64,000 bases of DNA from Xylaria sp. FL1777 (GCA_022578965.1 MU400650.1:1-64000); one strand, 5' to 3'; numbered from the stretch's first letter, positions 45,601 through 56,089 are shown. Translations and numbers: made by a program. The notes: generated from the letters alone by a model not told the origin.

Positions 45601-46518
45601 AGAGTTCGGACCTATAGGGATGTACTATGTTAAAAGAGGAAGTTAACTATCGCAAGCGGCACCCCTGCGTCTCTTATTGCCCACCTAGTCACTCATGCGT
45701 AGAGCATACGCAGGACATACCATGAGTTCTATTGATGCGCCCCTGGTAAGAATGAACTGAGTAACTTATGTTTGCTCAAGAGCTTGTTACAGCATATGTG
45801 GACAGTTATATGTTGCTAAATCATCATGCAAGGGATGCATCTTCTGAGCCAATAGGGCCAACCTCTGACGGGGTAGAGAGGCTTCTCTGAGGCCGTCTCA
45901 CCATCTGTCAAGTATGTATAAACGATGTCTGCTCCTGTCAGAGCGGCTCATGGCTCTGAAGTAAGCCGATCCCGCCGCATCAACTTATCAAGATTCCCGG
46001 CGGCAAAGCAGTAAACGATCTAGCAATTAATCGATCTACCCTTGTTTCGAAACATCCGCCCTGCGCCTTGCCAGTCTTTAGTGCATGTCATCGCCGCCGC
46101 ATTACCACGCCTTCAGCCCTTATGCCCCCAAAGCATTGCCAAGCATCCTGGCCGTGAGGAGCAAGCTAGCGTAGCCTTATGCTCGGCTTTCTTTGGAAAA
46201 CTAGGGTAACGTTGCTGCGATGGCGATGGATGGATCATTAGCGCGAGCTTGAGTGGGTGCAACTAATACCGGTACATGTACGTACCGTTACAGTAGACCT
46301 TCCTCGTGAAGCGAAGGGTGGGCTGGAGCTCATCATGGGGCCTGTCCTAGAATCCTAGAACGGAGGGTCTGAGGAGATCATGGGAATAGATAAATACGAC
46401 CTCCTCCCTCGGGAGGAGGCCCAGATTTCCTTCTACAGCTCAAGAGGTAACTCGAGGATTTCTACCCTGCTGCCCAACTTGTGAAGTTTTCTTTGCTTCC
46501 CAAAACTCGTTCTTTATT
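42601..46518. other. Gene-poor region of 3.9 kb
   Basis: No gene could be supported. The nearest candidate is an isolated plus ORF at 43803-44078 (about 91 residues, M-G-L-S-R-V-N-E-Q) with no family resemblance. One TAGGTAGGTACT cluster lies near 43268 and another TACCTA near 43530. A perfect 17-nt palindrome ATTGGTG-gta-CACCAAT is at 45055-45071. Nucleotide composition is close to random, suggesting decayed or never-coding DNA. The right end holds the neprosin promoter. Confidence 0.45.
46400..46419 (+). promoter_or_regulatory. 9-bp inverted repeat upstream of the neprosin-like gene
   Basis: CCTCCTCCC-tc-GGGAGGAGG, an almost perfect dyad about 100 bp before the ATG at 46519, just after an ATAAATA TATA-like word (46391). 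It could be a paired C2H2-type zinc-finger site; no factor is implied by the sequence itself. Confidence 0.4.
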
Positions 46519-47694
46519 ATGCAGTTGTCCATCCTCAAGGCCGCGGCCCTCGCCGCCGTCTTCCAAACAACGTCCGCCACACCGATCCGCGCTCGCGCGG
46601 ATGGACTCCAAGTGGTAGCGACGACGACTACGGTCGACGGTCAGATTATCGACTGGGTCGTGCCGGAGTCGCAAACCAACGGCGACCTCGCCAGCCCTCC
46701 TGCGGCTCCCGCCACAAAACGCAGCGTTCAGAGCAACACTATTCGAGCTCTCCTTGCTGACAACGCGGCTCTCCAAGGCCCCAACGGTACCGTGCCAATT
46801 CCCCGGACAAGCGGCGCCACTAAGGCCACGAAGCGTCTCCCGACCAAGCAGGATGATGGCAGTTTGCCCAAGATAGACTCTGCCGCCGATGGCAGTGCTG
46901 GTCAGCATTGGTACGCCAGCTCGGGCCAAACTGTCAACAACAAGGGCGGCAAGGGCACCTTCAGCTTGTTCAAGGCTTTCACCCAGAACAACGCCGACTT
47001 CTCGCTCCTCCAGACGGCCGTCATCCGCACCAACGCCGCCCACGCCGGCACCGGCGGCGTGACGCAGACCGTCGAGGCCGGGTGGATCAACTACCCCAAC
47101 CAAGTCAGCGCGCCCCATCTCTTCAGCTACTTCACGACCAACGGCTACAGCGCCGACGGCGACAACGTCGGCGGCTGGAACCGCGACTCGGCGGGCTGGG
47201 TGCAGACCGACTCGTCCATCTACCCCGGCGTGGCCTTCTCGCCGCTGTCGACCGACGGCGGCGCGCAGTACGAGCTGGAGATCGGGTACACGCTCAGCGG
47301 CGGCAACTGGTGGCTGTGGTGCCTGGACCGGTACATCGGGTACTACCCGGCGTCGCTGTTCTCGCAGGGCGGCGTCAACGCGGCGGACACGCTGGCGGAC
47401 CACTCCAACGTCATCGACTTCTACGGGGAGATCTACAACAGCGAGACGGCCGTGACCACAACCGATATGGGCAGTGGCGAGTTCCCGACCACCGGCTTCG
47501 GCAAGTCCGCCTACATCCACAACATCGTCTACGTCAACAACGACGGCAACTACGCCGACTACAACGGCGCGGACCAGCTCGTCGTCAGCGACACTTCCCG
47601 CTACAACATCCTCCCTACCTGGAGCTCCGGCGGCAGCTGGGGGAGCTACTTCTACCTGGGCGGTCCTGGAGCTGGCGGTGTCATTGGCGCTTAG
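46519..47694 (+). CDS. Secreted neprosin-family (DUF239) putative glutamic peptidase
   Basis: A single exon of 391 residues. Signal peptide: MQLSILKAAALAAVFQTTSA with cleavage after Ala. A pro-region follows, with possible KR processing sites (near residues 71 and 111). The catalytic domain begins about residue 130. Neprosin-type features: VTQTVEAGWINYP with Glu186, LFSYFTTNGY, GGWNRDSAGWVQTD, GNWWLWCLDRYIGYYPASLF, and DFYGEIYN with Glu304. The two Glu residues match the catalytic pair of plant neprosin in context and in approximate spacing (118 here, about 109 in Nepenthes). Neprosins cleave after proline at acidic pH. Activity here is inferred. Codons are strongly GC-biased. A nearly full-length shadow frame on the minus strand is not real. 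Confidence 0.82.
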   Translation: MQLSILKAAALAAVFQTTSATPIRARADGLQVVATTTTVDGQIIDWVVPESQTNGDLASPPAAPATKRSVQSNTIRALLADNAALQGPNGTVPIPRTSGATKATKRLPTKQDDGSLPKIDSAADGSAGQHWYASSGQTVNNKGGKGTFSLFKAFTQNNADFSLLQTAVIRTNAAHAGTGGVTQTVEAGWINYPNQVSAPHLFSYFTTNGYSADGDNVGGWNRDSAGWVQTDSSIYPGVAFSPLSTDGGAQYELEIGYTLSGGNWWLWCLDRYIGYYPASLFSQGGVNAADTLADHSNVIDFYGEIYNSETAVTTTDMGSGEFPTTGFGKSAYIHNIVYVNNDGNYADYNGADQLVVSDTSRYNILPTWSSGGSWGSYFYLGGPGAGGVIGA

Positions 47695-47970
47695 GTCGTT
47701 GACGAGCAGGGGGGTTGTATATAGGAGAGACTTCTTGCACATATGACATGACAATTTTTTTTTTTTTTTGGATAATGTATATACTGTTGAAATACTACTT
47801 TACCGAAGGGTTCGGTAGAGCAGTGGTTTTTTATTTCGTCATATAGGGCACATAAATGACCACCATCTTGGATATTGATTCTAACCAACCATAGCCGACT
47901 AGAGTGTTGATTATTGTGACCCTTGATCTTAGTAGTTGCTGATATTCCCTAGTCACCTAGTTAATTACTT
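47695..47970. other. Short intergenic region with poly-T tract
   Basis: The 3' flank of the neprosin-like gene, with a T run of about 17 at 47754-47770. It leads into the truncated HET remnant on the minus strand. Confidence 0.5.
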
Positions 47971-49343
47971 TTATGAGGGAGCGTTAAAGATGGTGAACTT
48001 CCGGTTCGAATATATTTCAACTATACGCCACCAGAATACGAATTCACTTAGGCTTGGCACTAAACCCGAAGGAAATCGTTTCAAATCGTTCGTATATCGT
48101 GACAGCAGGACCGGTATTCCCGAAAATCCCTCCCAGCCAACCTGTCCGCACTCACATGTAGAGCAGCTCCCGCATTCCCAATATATCTCATGCTTGGTGA
48201 AATGCACAACCCGGGAAGCTAAGAGCTGCTCCTGGAAGCACCAGCCTCTAGCTGAAACCGGATTCGAGTAGAAGGAGTCATGGCCATCAAGAGTGGTACC
48301 CAACACGTGTGGTTGTGCGAATACTCGGTCGACGTCGTCAAACACCCGATCTCGCAGGTCAACTTGCTCATGATGTCCACGTTTCCAAAGAGGGATTCTA
48401 ACCAATACCGAAGCATGGTCTCTTAGATGAAGAAAGCCTGTGTGTACAATTTGCGCAGCGTCTGCAGATATAACTACAACTGCGTTCGTGTATATTTCAC
48501 CCATACTTCTGCATTGAAGGACGAAATCGTCCGCGTTATTTTGTATAACACAGAGTGAGTCGATCCAAATATATCCGTAACCAAGCATATGCGTTATTTT
48601 GATTGCTTCTCGAAACGTTGCTGGTACCGCTGCCCAAGGTATATGTATAAGATGATTGGAATAATTCTCATCGGTTGTACTAAATATATTTTGACTTCCC
48701 CAGCAGTAGCTTAAAGCCGTGTAGGTAGTCAACTGTAGGATGATGGTTGATAGAGAGACGAATTCGATCCGGTGATTCTATCTGAATAAGACGATCTGGC
48801 GCAAAGCCTGGTTTACTAGCCGCCCTCTGCTTGCAAAGATCGTGGGTTTCCAAACAGTCAGTAATCCAACCCCAGATTATTGAGTTAGAAGCTGCGGTAT
48901 CTGGGATTGGTTGAATCGGGTATCGAACCCTCATATGCGTCCAGAACCATGGCAGTTTTCTCTGTGCTCTATGTCCTTATTATATTCCATAAAACTGACT
49001 TATCTCGACTTATCTCGACTAAGGAACAGTTCCGCTGAGTAGAGTTCTTTTCTGTGAACTCATTCTGCTCATCAAATGCATCCTTAAGAATACGAGTGCC
49101 ACGTTCTGCCCCGCACGTTATTAGGACTACCATCAAATCACAACCGTCAACTCCGTCAAGACACTCGCTAGCCACTAAGACAGCTTGGTCCAAAAGACTA
49201 TCATCGGCATCGATCACGAAGGGCCGCAGAGCACCATAGAATGCATGACATATCTGACAGTCGGTAGATTGTGCCGAACATCGCAGTTGAAGCAGAGGTG
49301 CCGTGATATAGTGAGGGCAATCACATGAGCTCGAGGCGCACAT
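47971..49343 (-). pseudogene. HET-domain (heterokaryon incompatibility) gene remnant, frameshifted and truncated
   Basis: The minus strand carries the three HET blocks: YTALSYCWG (about 48725), YIWIDSLCVIQNNADD (about 48540) and RGWCFQEQLLASRVVHF (about 48230). HET domains trigger cell death on non-self fusion. The upstream part (48934-48711: WITDCLETHDLCKQ, PDRLIQIESPDRIRLS) is one frame off from the YTALSYCWG frame, with no room for an intron, so about one base has been gained near 48720. Further upstream an ORF from 49343 looks like the usual Cys-rich HET N-terminus (CQICHAFYGALRPF); its link to the next part is obscured by a 10-bp tandem duplication (GACTTATCTC, 49007-49027). The reading ends at RKFTIFNAPS, well short of normal HET proteins (about 600+ residues). 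Confidence 0.72.
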
Positions 49344-50807
49344 GGCTAAATCGTAGCATACAAAGCATTTAGGCTGACGTCTAGCTACGCACTAAATCGG
49401 CTTTCCGTCACTGCCTGAGAGTTAGACTGAACGCTGATAAGAGTAAGAAGACCAACTCTCCATAATCATATTCAGAGTGTGTTGGCGATGAAGATTCGGA
49501 GGCATTTCGGACGAGGCTGTCGCTACAGCGCATTTCGATCCGGCTGTCCATTATGGGCAAGTAAATGGCACTAATCGAGTGGGGATGTCAATAACGGAAA
49601 TTGTTCTAGCGGCGTAATCCGTGGTCAACTCATGCAATATGAACGTATTCCCGATGAGATGGAAATGGATAAAATGAGTTGTAACGAAAGTCGATAGGAG
49701 GAGGGCGAAGTTCGTTAGGACGGGCACACTTCCAATTGGCTGACTTATTAATTGTACGGTTCTAACCAAATTTGAACATATCATTCCTGACTGGGCTAGT
49801 TGATACAGCCAAGATATACAACTTGTCGTTTATTAGATAGTTAGTGATAATCATAAAATATCTAACTTATCGTTGTTGTTGGTATCTTAGGCAACGGTGA
49901 TTCTTGTTATATATAATAACATACCTATCCATAGAAGGCCGTCACAAGCCCTACAATCTCATCCGTGGCCGTTTATTATCCTCTTGTTCAATGCCCTCCT
50001 CATCACACCAGGCCATTGTCGCTATGGCTGTTTATGGTATGTAGATAGAACTGTTTCCTAAGTGTAGTCTTTCCCAAGGAGCTGATCTCAATTACTGGCT
50101 GCAACATAACAGCTACTACATTGTCAGACCTGGCCCAATGAGGCCGAAATTGATGTCGATGAGCAGACCAACACTGTACAGTCTTCCCCTGATGACGCAT
50201 TGTTAATTTACAGTTGCAAGATCTCTGGCCTGATCCGGAGCTCTTCAGGAACGGCTCCCATCACATCTCCTGTTCGCCTTGACGCGCAACGGCAGCAAAC
50301 GAATAAGCGGCGCGCGACGAAGGCCATAGTGGGATCGGTGCATATTCTATGGCCGAAGGCGCATTGAAAACTGGCGGGGCTGAGAGCCTTGCGAAGATCT
50401 CTCCTCGATCAAGACGTTGGCCAGGACCCCGGCACTGAGGTGCCGCTGTCAACTCCATAAGACGTTTCCTATTCATCTAGAATTATCAGGGGAACGAGCT
50501 CGGCCCTATGCTCCACTCTTCGCCGCAGCCACGCGGCGATCGACCGCTTACGTACCCCCTTGTTTACTCATATCACGTCTGTCGGGTGAGAACTCATTGA
50601 CATGGCGAGGCGTACTCTGGATATCGGAGCAGACCACGCCACGATGTCGGCCATTTCAAGGGCTCAGATATATACGTATGTATATAGGGATATAGATATA
50701 TATATATTTGCTTGATGCATTCTCAACAATTGTTTGGATCATCCCCTTCACCACCGTCCCTTCCGCAGTCAGTCGTTCTCTTCTTACCAACCTAGACTTT
50801 CGTTACT
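49344..50807. promoter_or_regulatory. Intergenic region; TATA-rich promoter of the tannase-like gene
   Basis: Most of this 1.46 kb shows nothing recognisable. At 50668-50708 there is a run of TATATA words (ATATATACGTATGTATATAG and onward), 100-140 bp before the ATG at 50808, suitable as core promoter. CT-rich sequence follows and is probably the leader. Confidence 0.45.
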
Positions 50808-52559
50808 ATGCGTCGATCTCTCGCTGCCGCCATGGCGGCAACTGTCAATGCTGCATCTCTCGCAGACGTCTGCACAGTTGAAAACGTGCAGGCGGCTCTA
50901 CCGGCGAACGGGACCTTGCTTGGCATCGACCTCATCCCGTCCTCGGTTGCCGCCAGCCCTCTCTACAATGTTACCAGCGGCGGCGGGATGACGTCTGGGT
51001 CCTCTACTACTCTCACTTACTGCAATGTCACCCTGTCGTATACCCACACTGGCAAGGGTGACAAGGTAGTTGTCAAGTACGCTTTCCCAGACCCCTCGGC
51101 ATTTAAGAATCGGTTCTACGTTGGCGGAGGTGGAGGTTACTCGCTCAACAGTGATGCGACAGGAGGAATCCAATATGGTGCTGCCTCGGGTGCTACTGAT
51201 GCCGGGTACAATGCCTTCAGCTACTCTTATGACGAGGTGGTGCTCTACGGTAATGGATCGACTAATTGGGATGCGACATACATGTTCGGATACCAAGCTT
51301 TGGGGGAGATGACGACCATCGCCAAGCCGCTCACTCAGGGATTCTATGGAGTCTCTGACGACACCAAGATCTACACCTACTATGAAGGGTGCTCCGACGG
51401 TGGCCGAGAGGGTATGAGTCAAGTCCAACGTTGGGGCGAGCTATACGACGGAGTCATCACCGGCGCGCCAGCTTTTCGACTGGGCGAACAGCAAGTCAAC
51501 CATATCTTCCCCGCCACCATCGAACACACTCTGGACTACTACCCGCCGACCTGTGCCCTCGACAAGATCGTCAACGCCACAATAGCCGCCTGCGACCCCC
51601 TCGACGGGCGAACCGACGGCGTCATCTCGCGGACCGATCTCTGCAAGCTGAACTTCGATCTGAAGTCCATCATCGGCGAATCCTACTACTGCGCCGCGGA
51701 AACCGGCAGCTCGCTCGGATTCGGCTTCAGCAAGCGCGCCACGAACGGCAGCCAAACCATCACGAGCCCGGAGCAAAACGGCACAGTAACCGCGCAGGAC
51801 GTCGAAGTCGCGCAGGCCGTGTACGACGGGCTGCACAACTCCAGGGGCGAGCGCGCCTACCTGTCGTGGCAAATCGGCTCGGACCTCTCGGACGCGGACC
51901 CGACGTACAACAACGCGACGGGGGCGTGGGAGCTGAACATCCCGTCGACGGGCGGGTCGTGGATCACGAAGTTCGTGCAGCTGGTGGACCTGGACAACCT
52001 CTCGAGCCTGGACAACGTGACGTACGACACGCTGGTGGCGTGGATGAACGCCGGCACGACGCGCTACCTCGACAGCCTGCAGACGACGCTGCCGGACCTG
52101 ACGAGCTTCCAGCAGGCGGGCGGCAAGCTGCTGCACTACCACGGCGAGTCGGACCCGTCGATCCCGGCGGCCTCGTCGGTGCACTACTGGCAGTCGGTGC
52201 GCAGCATCATGTACGCCGGGGCGAGCGACGCGCAGGCCGAGGAGGCGCTGGCCGAGTGGTACCAGTTCTACCTGGTCCCCGGCGCGGCCCACTGCGGCGC
52301 AAACCAGCTGCAGCCCGGGCCGTACCCGCAGGACAACATGCAGACCATGATCGACTGGGTGGAGAGCGGCGTTCAGCCGACGGGGCTCAACGCCACCGTC
52401 TCCTCGGGCGACTACAGCGGCGAGGTGCAGAAGTTGTGCCAGTGGCCTGCGCGGCCGCTTTGGACGGGGAATAGCTCTAGCTTCAGCTGTGTTGGCGATC
52501 AGGCTTCCGTCGAGAGCTGGACGTACACGTTTGATGCGTTCAAGGTGCCGGTGTATTGA
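50808..52559 (+). CDS. Secreted tannase/feruloyl esterase family hydrolase
   Basis: A single exon of 583 residues, the usual family length. A short Ala-rich signal peptide is followed by ADVC. Tannase-family enzymes hydrolyse ester bonds of gallotannins or feruloylated polysaccharides. The CS-D-HC arrangement is visible: Cys195-Ser196 in EGCSDGGREG (nucleophile), Asp449 in HGESDPSIPA and His495-Cys496 in VPGAAHCGAN, with the two Cys expected to form the disulfide that joins nucleophile and His. A Kex2-like KR site (FSKR, about residue 308) lies in the lid region, as in Aspergillus oryzae tannase, which is cut into two chains. Many N-x-S/T sites suggest glycosylation. Which ester it prefers cannot be told from sequence alone. 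Confidence 0.88.
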   Translation: MRRSLAAAMAATVNAASLADVCTVENVQAALPANGTLLGIDLIPSSVAASPLYNVTSGGGMTSGSSTTLTYCNVTLSYTHTGKGDKVVVKYAFPDPSAFKNRFYVGGGGGYSLNSDATGGIQYGAASGATDAGYNAFSYSYDEVVLYGNGSTNWDATYMFGYQALGEMTTIAKPLTQGFYGVSDDTKIYTYYEGCSDGGREGMSQVQRWGELYDGVITGAPAFRLGEQQVNHIFPATIEHTLDYYPPTCALDKIVNATIAACDPLDGRTDGVISRTDLCKLNFDLKSIIGESYYCAAETGSSLGFGFSKRATNGSQTITSPEQNGTVTAQDVEVAQAVYDGLHNSRGERAYLSWQIGSDLSDADPTYNNATGAWELNIPSTGGSWITKFVQLVDLDNLSSLDNVTYDTLVAWMNAGTTRYLDSLQTTLPDLTSFQQAGGKLLHYHGESDPSIPAASSVHYWQSVRSIMYAGASDAQAEEALAEWYQFYLVPGAAHCGANQLQPGPYPQDNMQTMIDWVESGVQPTGLNATVSSGDYSGEVQKLCQWPARPLWTGNSSSFSCVGDQASVESWTYTFDAFKVPVY

Positions 52560-53310
52560 GGAATGAGATGTCCTGTGATGCAATGCACTCTCTCTCCTTA
52601 TTAGAGCACCATCGGAATACTTCACAAGGGTAGGGGGTTGCTTCATACTTTTGCCCTCATGGAGCTTATACCTTGCATGTCTTGGAACTTGTTCAACTGG
52701 ACTTGTACGGCTACATTTTATTTTAGACTTCCTGTAAATAGTGGAAAATCAAAAGGCGGGGTTTTCAGGGGCATTTTTACAGTCAAGGCCAATGAAGTTA
52801 AATTAAGTCCACCCGCGTATTCTAATGCGTACCAGTTTCCGATATTTTTAAACTAATAGGAGACTATTTCTTATACTTTATCTTAATACTCGCAACACAC
52901 TAAAGCACGTTTATCATGAAGACTCTATTTAAATTCACTGAGAACTAAAGAATAGGAATGTCACATCTATAAATATAAGCGTCGTTCGATACGTCGAATT
53001 AAGACTACGAGATTCTATCATGAATTCATATAATACAATATTGATATAATATGCAGGCCCTAGTCTGGCCTCCCCGAGCACATCCAAGACTGAGAGCGGA
53101 ACAGAGTGTTCCTCTCACGATGCTAAATTAGAAATCAGACTCAAGTCTTGGGGAAGCCGCTATCTATCCAAGGAAAAATGAGGGCAATCGGTGCCCTATG
53201 CAACCACTTCACTCTACGCCTACACTGTTTTATATCGTGGAAAAAGAGAAAAGGAACGCCACGCGATGCATTGAATTCGAGGTGAAGCCATTTTCTGCGT
53301 AGGCAATCAC
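52560..53310. other. Intergenic region, convergent 3' ends
   Basis: About 750 bp, AT-rich from 52790 to 53060. It lies between the tannase stop and the stop of the CLD1-like gene. No gene or repeat was recognised. Confidence 0.5.
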
Positions 53311-55159
53311 TCATGACGATGCCTTTTGACGCAGAGTCTGCTTCCTCGTCTCGTTTAATTCTTTCGTAATATAGTCGTTGAACTCCTCGGGATTGTCGAG
53401 GTACAAATGGTGGCCAGCCCTGTTCACGACGATGACCTTACAGGACCCGTTCTCTTTCTGTTTTTCTTCGTCGCTAGCTTGCGCTAAGGCTCTGGCTTTT
53501 GCCTCCTTGAGCTTCTCCTCCGACGCAAGACCTCCAGCGACGTCCATCCAATCATTCTCACCATACATGAAAACGATGGGGAAACCGGTTTCCTTGACGG
53601 CCGGGGTCGAGGCGGTGGCCGGAGTGACCACTTGTCTGCCAACGGCATGAATACGGTTAATTACCGGCCTTCGGGCATGAGCACCGGGTGCCAGGACATA
53701 TGGCAGGACGTATTCCCCGCTACCTTTCTGTCGGAACAGAGAATATGCGTAGTCATGCAACGTCTGCTTCTCTTCATCAGGCAAGTGGTTAAAGCGGCGG
53801 GAAGTCCAACCTGACACGAAACGGGGGCCTAGAGGGCCAGCTAGACGTACGAGGCTGAAGGGCGATACGTTGGCATCCCACAACCACACAAGCCAGCTTG
53901 GGTACGGCCGCTTCTTCGGCGTGTCTGCCTCCGTTACGCCGGGAGACTGATTTTTGGTGCCGGCTATTTTATTGCTATCGTGATGGGTCGTTGTTGCTTG
54001 CTGATCTACCGTAAATTCAGCTTCGAAGGTTGAGTCCGAAGGGTCGGGCATTTCAGCATTGATGGCGTATGGGTCTTCGGGAATGCCGACGGGAGATGCG
54101 AGGATGAGCTTCTTGATGTGACCAGGATACTTCAATGCGTACGAGATCGCAAGATAACCGCCCAGGGAATGGCCAATGATGGTGAATTTGTCGAGCTTGC
54201 GGATCTTGCGCCACTCCTCGAGCGAGTCGATAAACCAATTTTCGGCCTCTGTGGTCTTCTCCTTCGGATCTTTGGCAGTGATCTTAAAGGGCGGCCGTTT
54301 CGAGTTTCCCATTCCTAGCCAGTCCAAGGCGTATACTTTCCATCCCGTGAGTCGGCTAAGGGGCTCGAAGTTCTTGTAGTAAAAGCCGAGGCCCGCGCCG
54401 TATCCATGAAGCATGACCAGGGCATCGTCAACGGGTTCGCCAACACGTTCGATGGAGAATTCATTGAGACCGCGATTTTTGCCTGACAGCTGCACCATAG
54501 TCGACTTCCACATGCGGGGTCCGAAGGGGTCATTCTGGGCAGAGGTCTGGGTCTGGCCGGGGTCTTCAGCGGATGGGACTCGGGCCAGAGGACTGCTCTC
54601 GGCGGCAATGGCTTCTCGGAGGTAGGGTATGCATGATATGACGTTTCGCTCTGCGATAGTGGGCGTCACACTGGTCCACTATGCGATTTGGTTGGCGTTA
54701 GTACGTGAAAAAGTAGCAAGTGAGCACATGAGGGTGGTTGACACAACCGACGAGATAGCTTACCCATTGGTGCACGGCTTCTTTATAGCCGAGGGGGAAA
54801 TAAGCCATGCCGGGCTGTCTGGGGGGCGCCCTGCCTGCTGGTGCCTGGGGTTGGGTGTGCTGTGAAGCTCGCGTCGTCGACTGGTGGTCTTGGTTGGGAT
54901 AGGGAACGGAGACCGATGCCTCAGCAGACATAACGTGAGGCCGGGGCGAGGAGGCGACGGCGGCAGTGGCAGCAGCAGCGGCAGTGGCAACGGTAGCGGT
55001 AGCGGTAGCGGTAGCAGTCGTGGTAATGGTGGTTGTGATGGTGGTGGTGGCGGTGGCGGCGGCGGCGGACGTGGTCTTGACTTTGACGTGCTGGATTCGG
55101 GCGATGGTGGAGACGAGTTTCCTCGACTGCAACACGATGGAGGGCGGGCTCCTGAGCAT
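53311..55159 (-). CDS. Alpha/beta hydrolase of the CLD1/ABHD4-5/ICT1 family, probably mitochondrial
   Basis: Two exons (55159-54764, 54678-53311), 587 residues. The intron 54763-54679 has a GTAAGC donor, a TACTAACG branch and CATAG acceptor; it joins KEAVHQW to WTSVTPTIAERN, matching the family's GY...QWW start. Hydrolase features: MLHGYGAGLGFYYKNF (oxyanion region), DWLGMGNSKRP, nucleophile elbow GHSLGGYLA, MYGENDWMD and RAGHHLYLDNPEEF with the H-x4-D box. Yeast Cld1 is a cardiolipin-specific deacylase on the mitochondrial inner membrane that starts cardiolipin remodelling. The N-terminus (LRSPPSIVLQSRKLVSTIAR) is basic and acid-free, suiting mitochondrial import, and is followed by a long Ala/Thr low-complexity stretch. 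Assignment to CLD1 rather than a paralogue is likely but not certain. Confidence 0.85.
54955..55075 (-). repeat. Trinucleotide-rich Ala/Thr low-complexity tract
   Basis: Imperfect ACC/GCT/GCC repeats inside exon 1 of the CLD1-like gene encode alternating Thr and Ala (TATATATATVATAAAAATAAVA). It is the sort of tract that changes length by slippage. It lies just after the putative import signal. Confidence 0.8.
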
Positions 55160-55730
55160 ACCGGATCGGCTCTGACACCACCGCCAGGTTATATATCCAC
55201 AGGGCTAAGGAACGGAGACATTCAACACTGCGACAGCCCGCCACGCCTAAGACGGGTGCAGGTACCAGGATGATGACGAAGCACCGCTCACGGATGGTCT
55301 GGGCAGTAGTCTGGGTAAGGAGTGGCCGGCCTAGTGTCGCTGAGGCCGTGGGGATTTCTTCATTGGGAGTGGCCGGCCAATCAGGACAGCAGGATAACTA
55401 GTGCTTCGGAGTTTGCATCAGCCCGTCCCGAGTTTGGTATCTTCGAGGGACTCGGCGGCCCCAGTTTATCTATAACAGTCCCTTACTCAGTACGTACCTA
55501 CCTAGGTAGATAGTGGACCAGTTCCTTACTCGTAAATACTTACATACCTAGGTAGGTACCTACTGGAAATAGGAAATACGAGATGACATTACAATACATT
55601 GCTTGTGGACACATGGACACCAACAAGGAAGTAAGCAGAATAGGGGATCAGACATAGGACTACACCCAGTTACTTTTTTGTTCTCTTCTCTCCCAGCTCA
55701 TTATCTATTATGGTAGTGGAATTGGTTGTA
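55160..55730. promoter_or_regulatory. Upstream region of the CLD1-like gene
   Basis: Promoter side of the CLD1-like gene. TACCTAGGTAGATAG and ACCTAGGTAGGTACC cluster at 55495-55560. Otherwise nothing recognisable up to the MITE. Confidence 0.45.
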
Positions 55731-56089
55731 CCCGTAGGGACTCCACTCCCGTCCCTACTAATAACAGGAGCTACGCTGGCCCTTATTAGTAGGGGCCTTT
55801 AATTAGCGAATGCAAAGTTATTCGCGATTAATTGTGGGGTATCTTAAAGACTTCTAAATAGGTTAAGTTGCTGCATAAAATAAAGTAGTTCTGTTAATCT
55901 ACTTTACTAACCATTACTAGTTAGCGCAGAAATTCTTCGTCTTAGGTAAACTTCCTATATAAATGTAAGTATTAGGACTGACCCACAATTAATCGCGAAT
56001 AACTTTGCATTCGCTAATTAAAGGCCCCTACTAATAAGGGCCAGCGTAGCTCCTGTTATTAGTAGGGACGGGAGTGGAGTCCCTACGGG
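55731..56089. mobile_element. MITE, 359 bp, with perfect 108-bp terminal inverted repeats and TA duplication
   Basis: The left TIR (55731-55838) and right TIR (55982-56089) are exact reverse complements over 108 bp, starting CCCGTAGGGACTCC. Each end abuts a TA dinucleotide (55729-55730 and 56090-56091), the target used by Tc1/mariner-type elements. The 143-bp centre has no coding capacity. Within each TIR there is a further partial dyad (CCCTACTAATAA / TTATTAGTAGGG). The perfect arms imply recent insertion or recent copying. The mobilising transposase is not in the window. Confidence 0.9.

Noticed and set aside
46462..47754. 430-codon minus-strand ORF opposite the neprosin-like gene
   Set aside because: Antisense shadow of GC-biased codons; Val/Asp/Arg-rich without domains.
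51441..52646. 401-codon minus-strand ORF and a 361-codon plus ORF inside the tannase gene
   Set aside because: Shadows of the tannase frame; Arg/Ala/Val low complexity.
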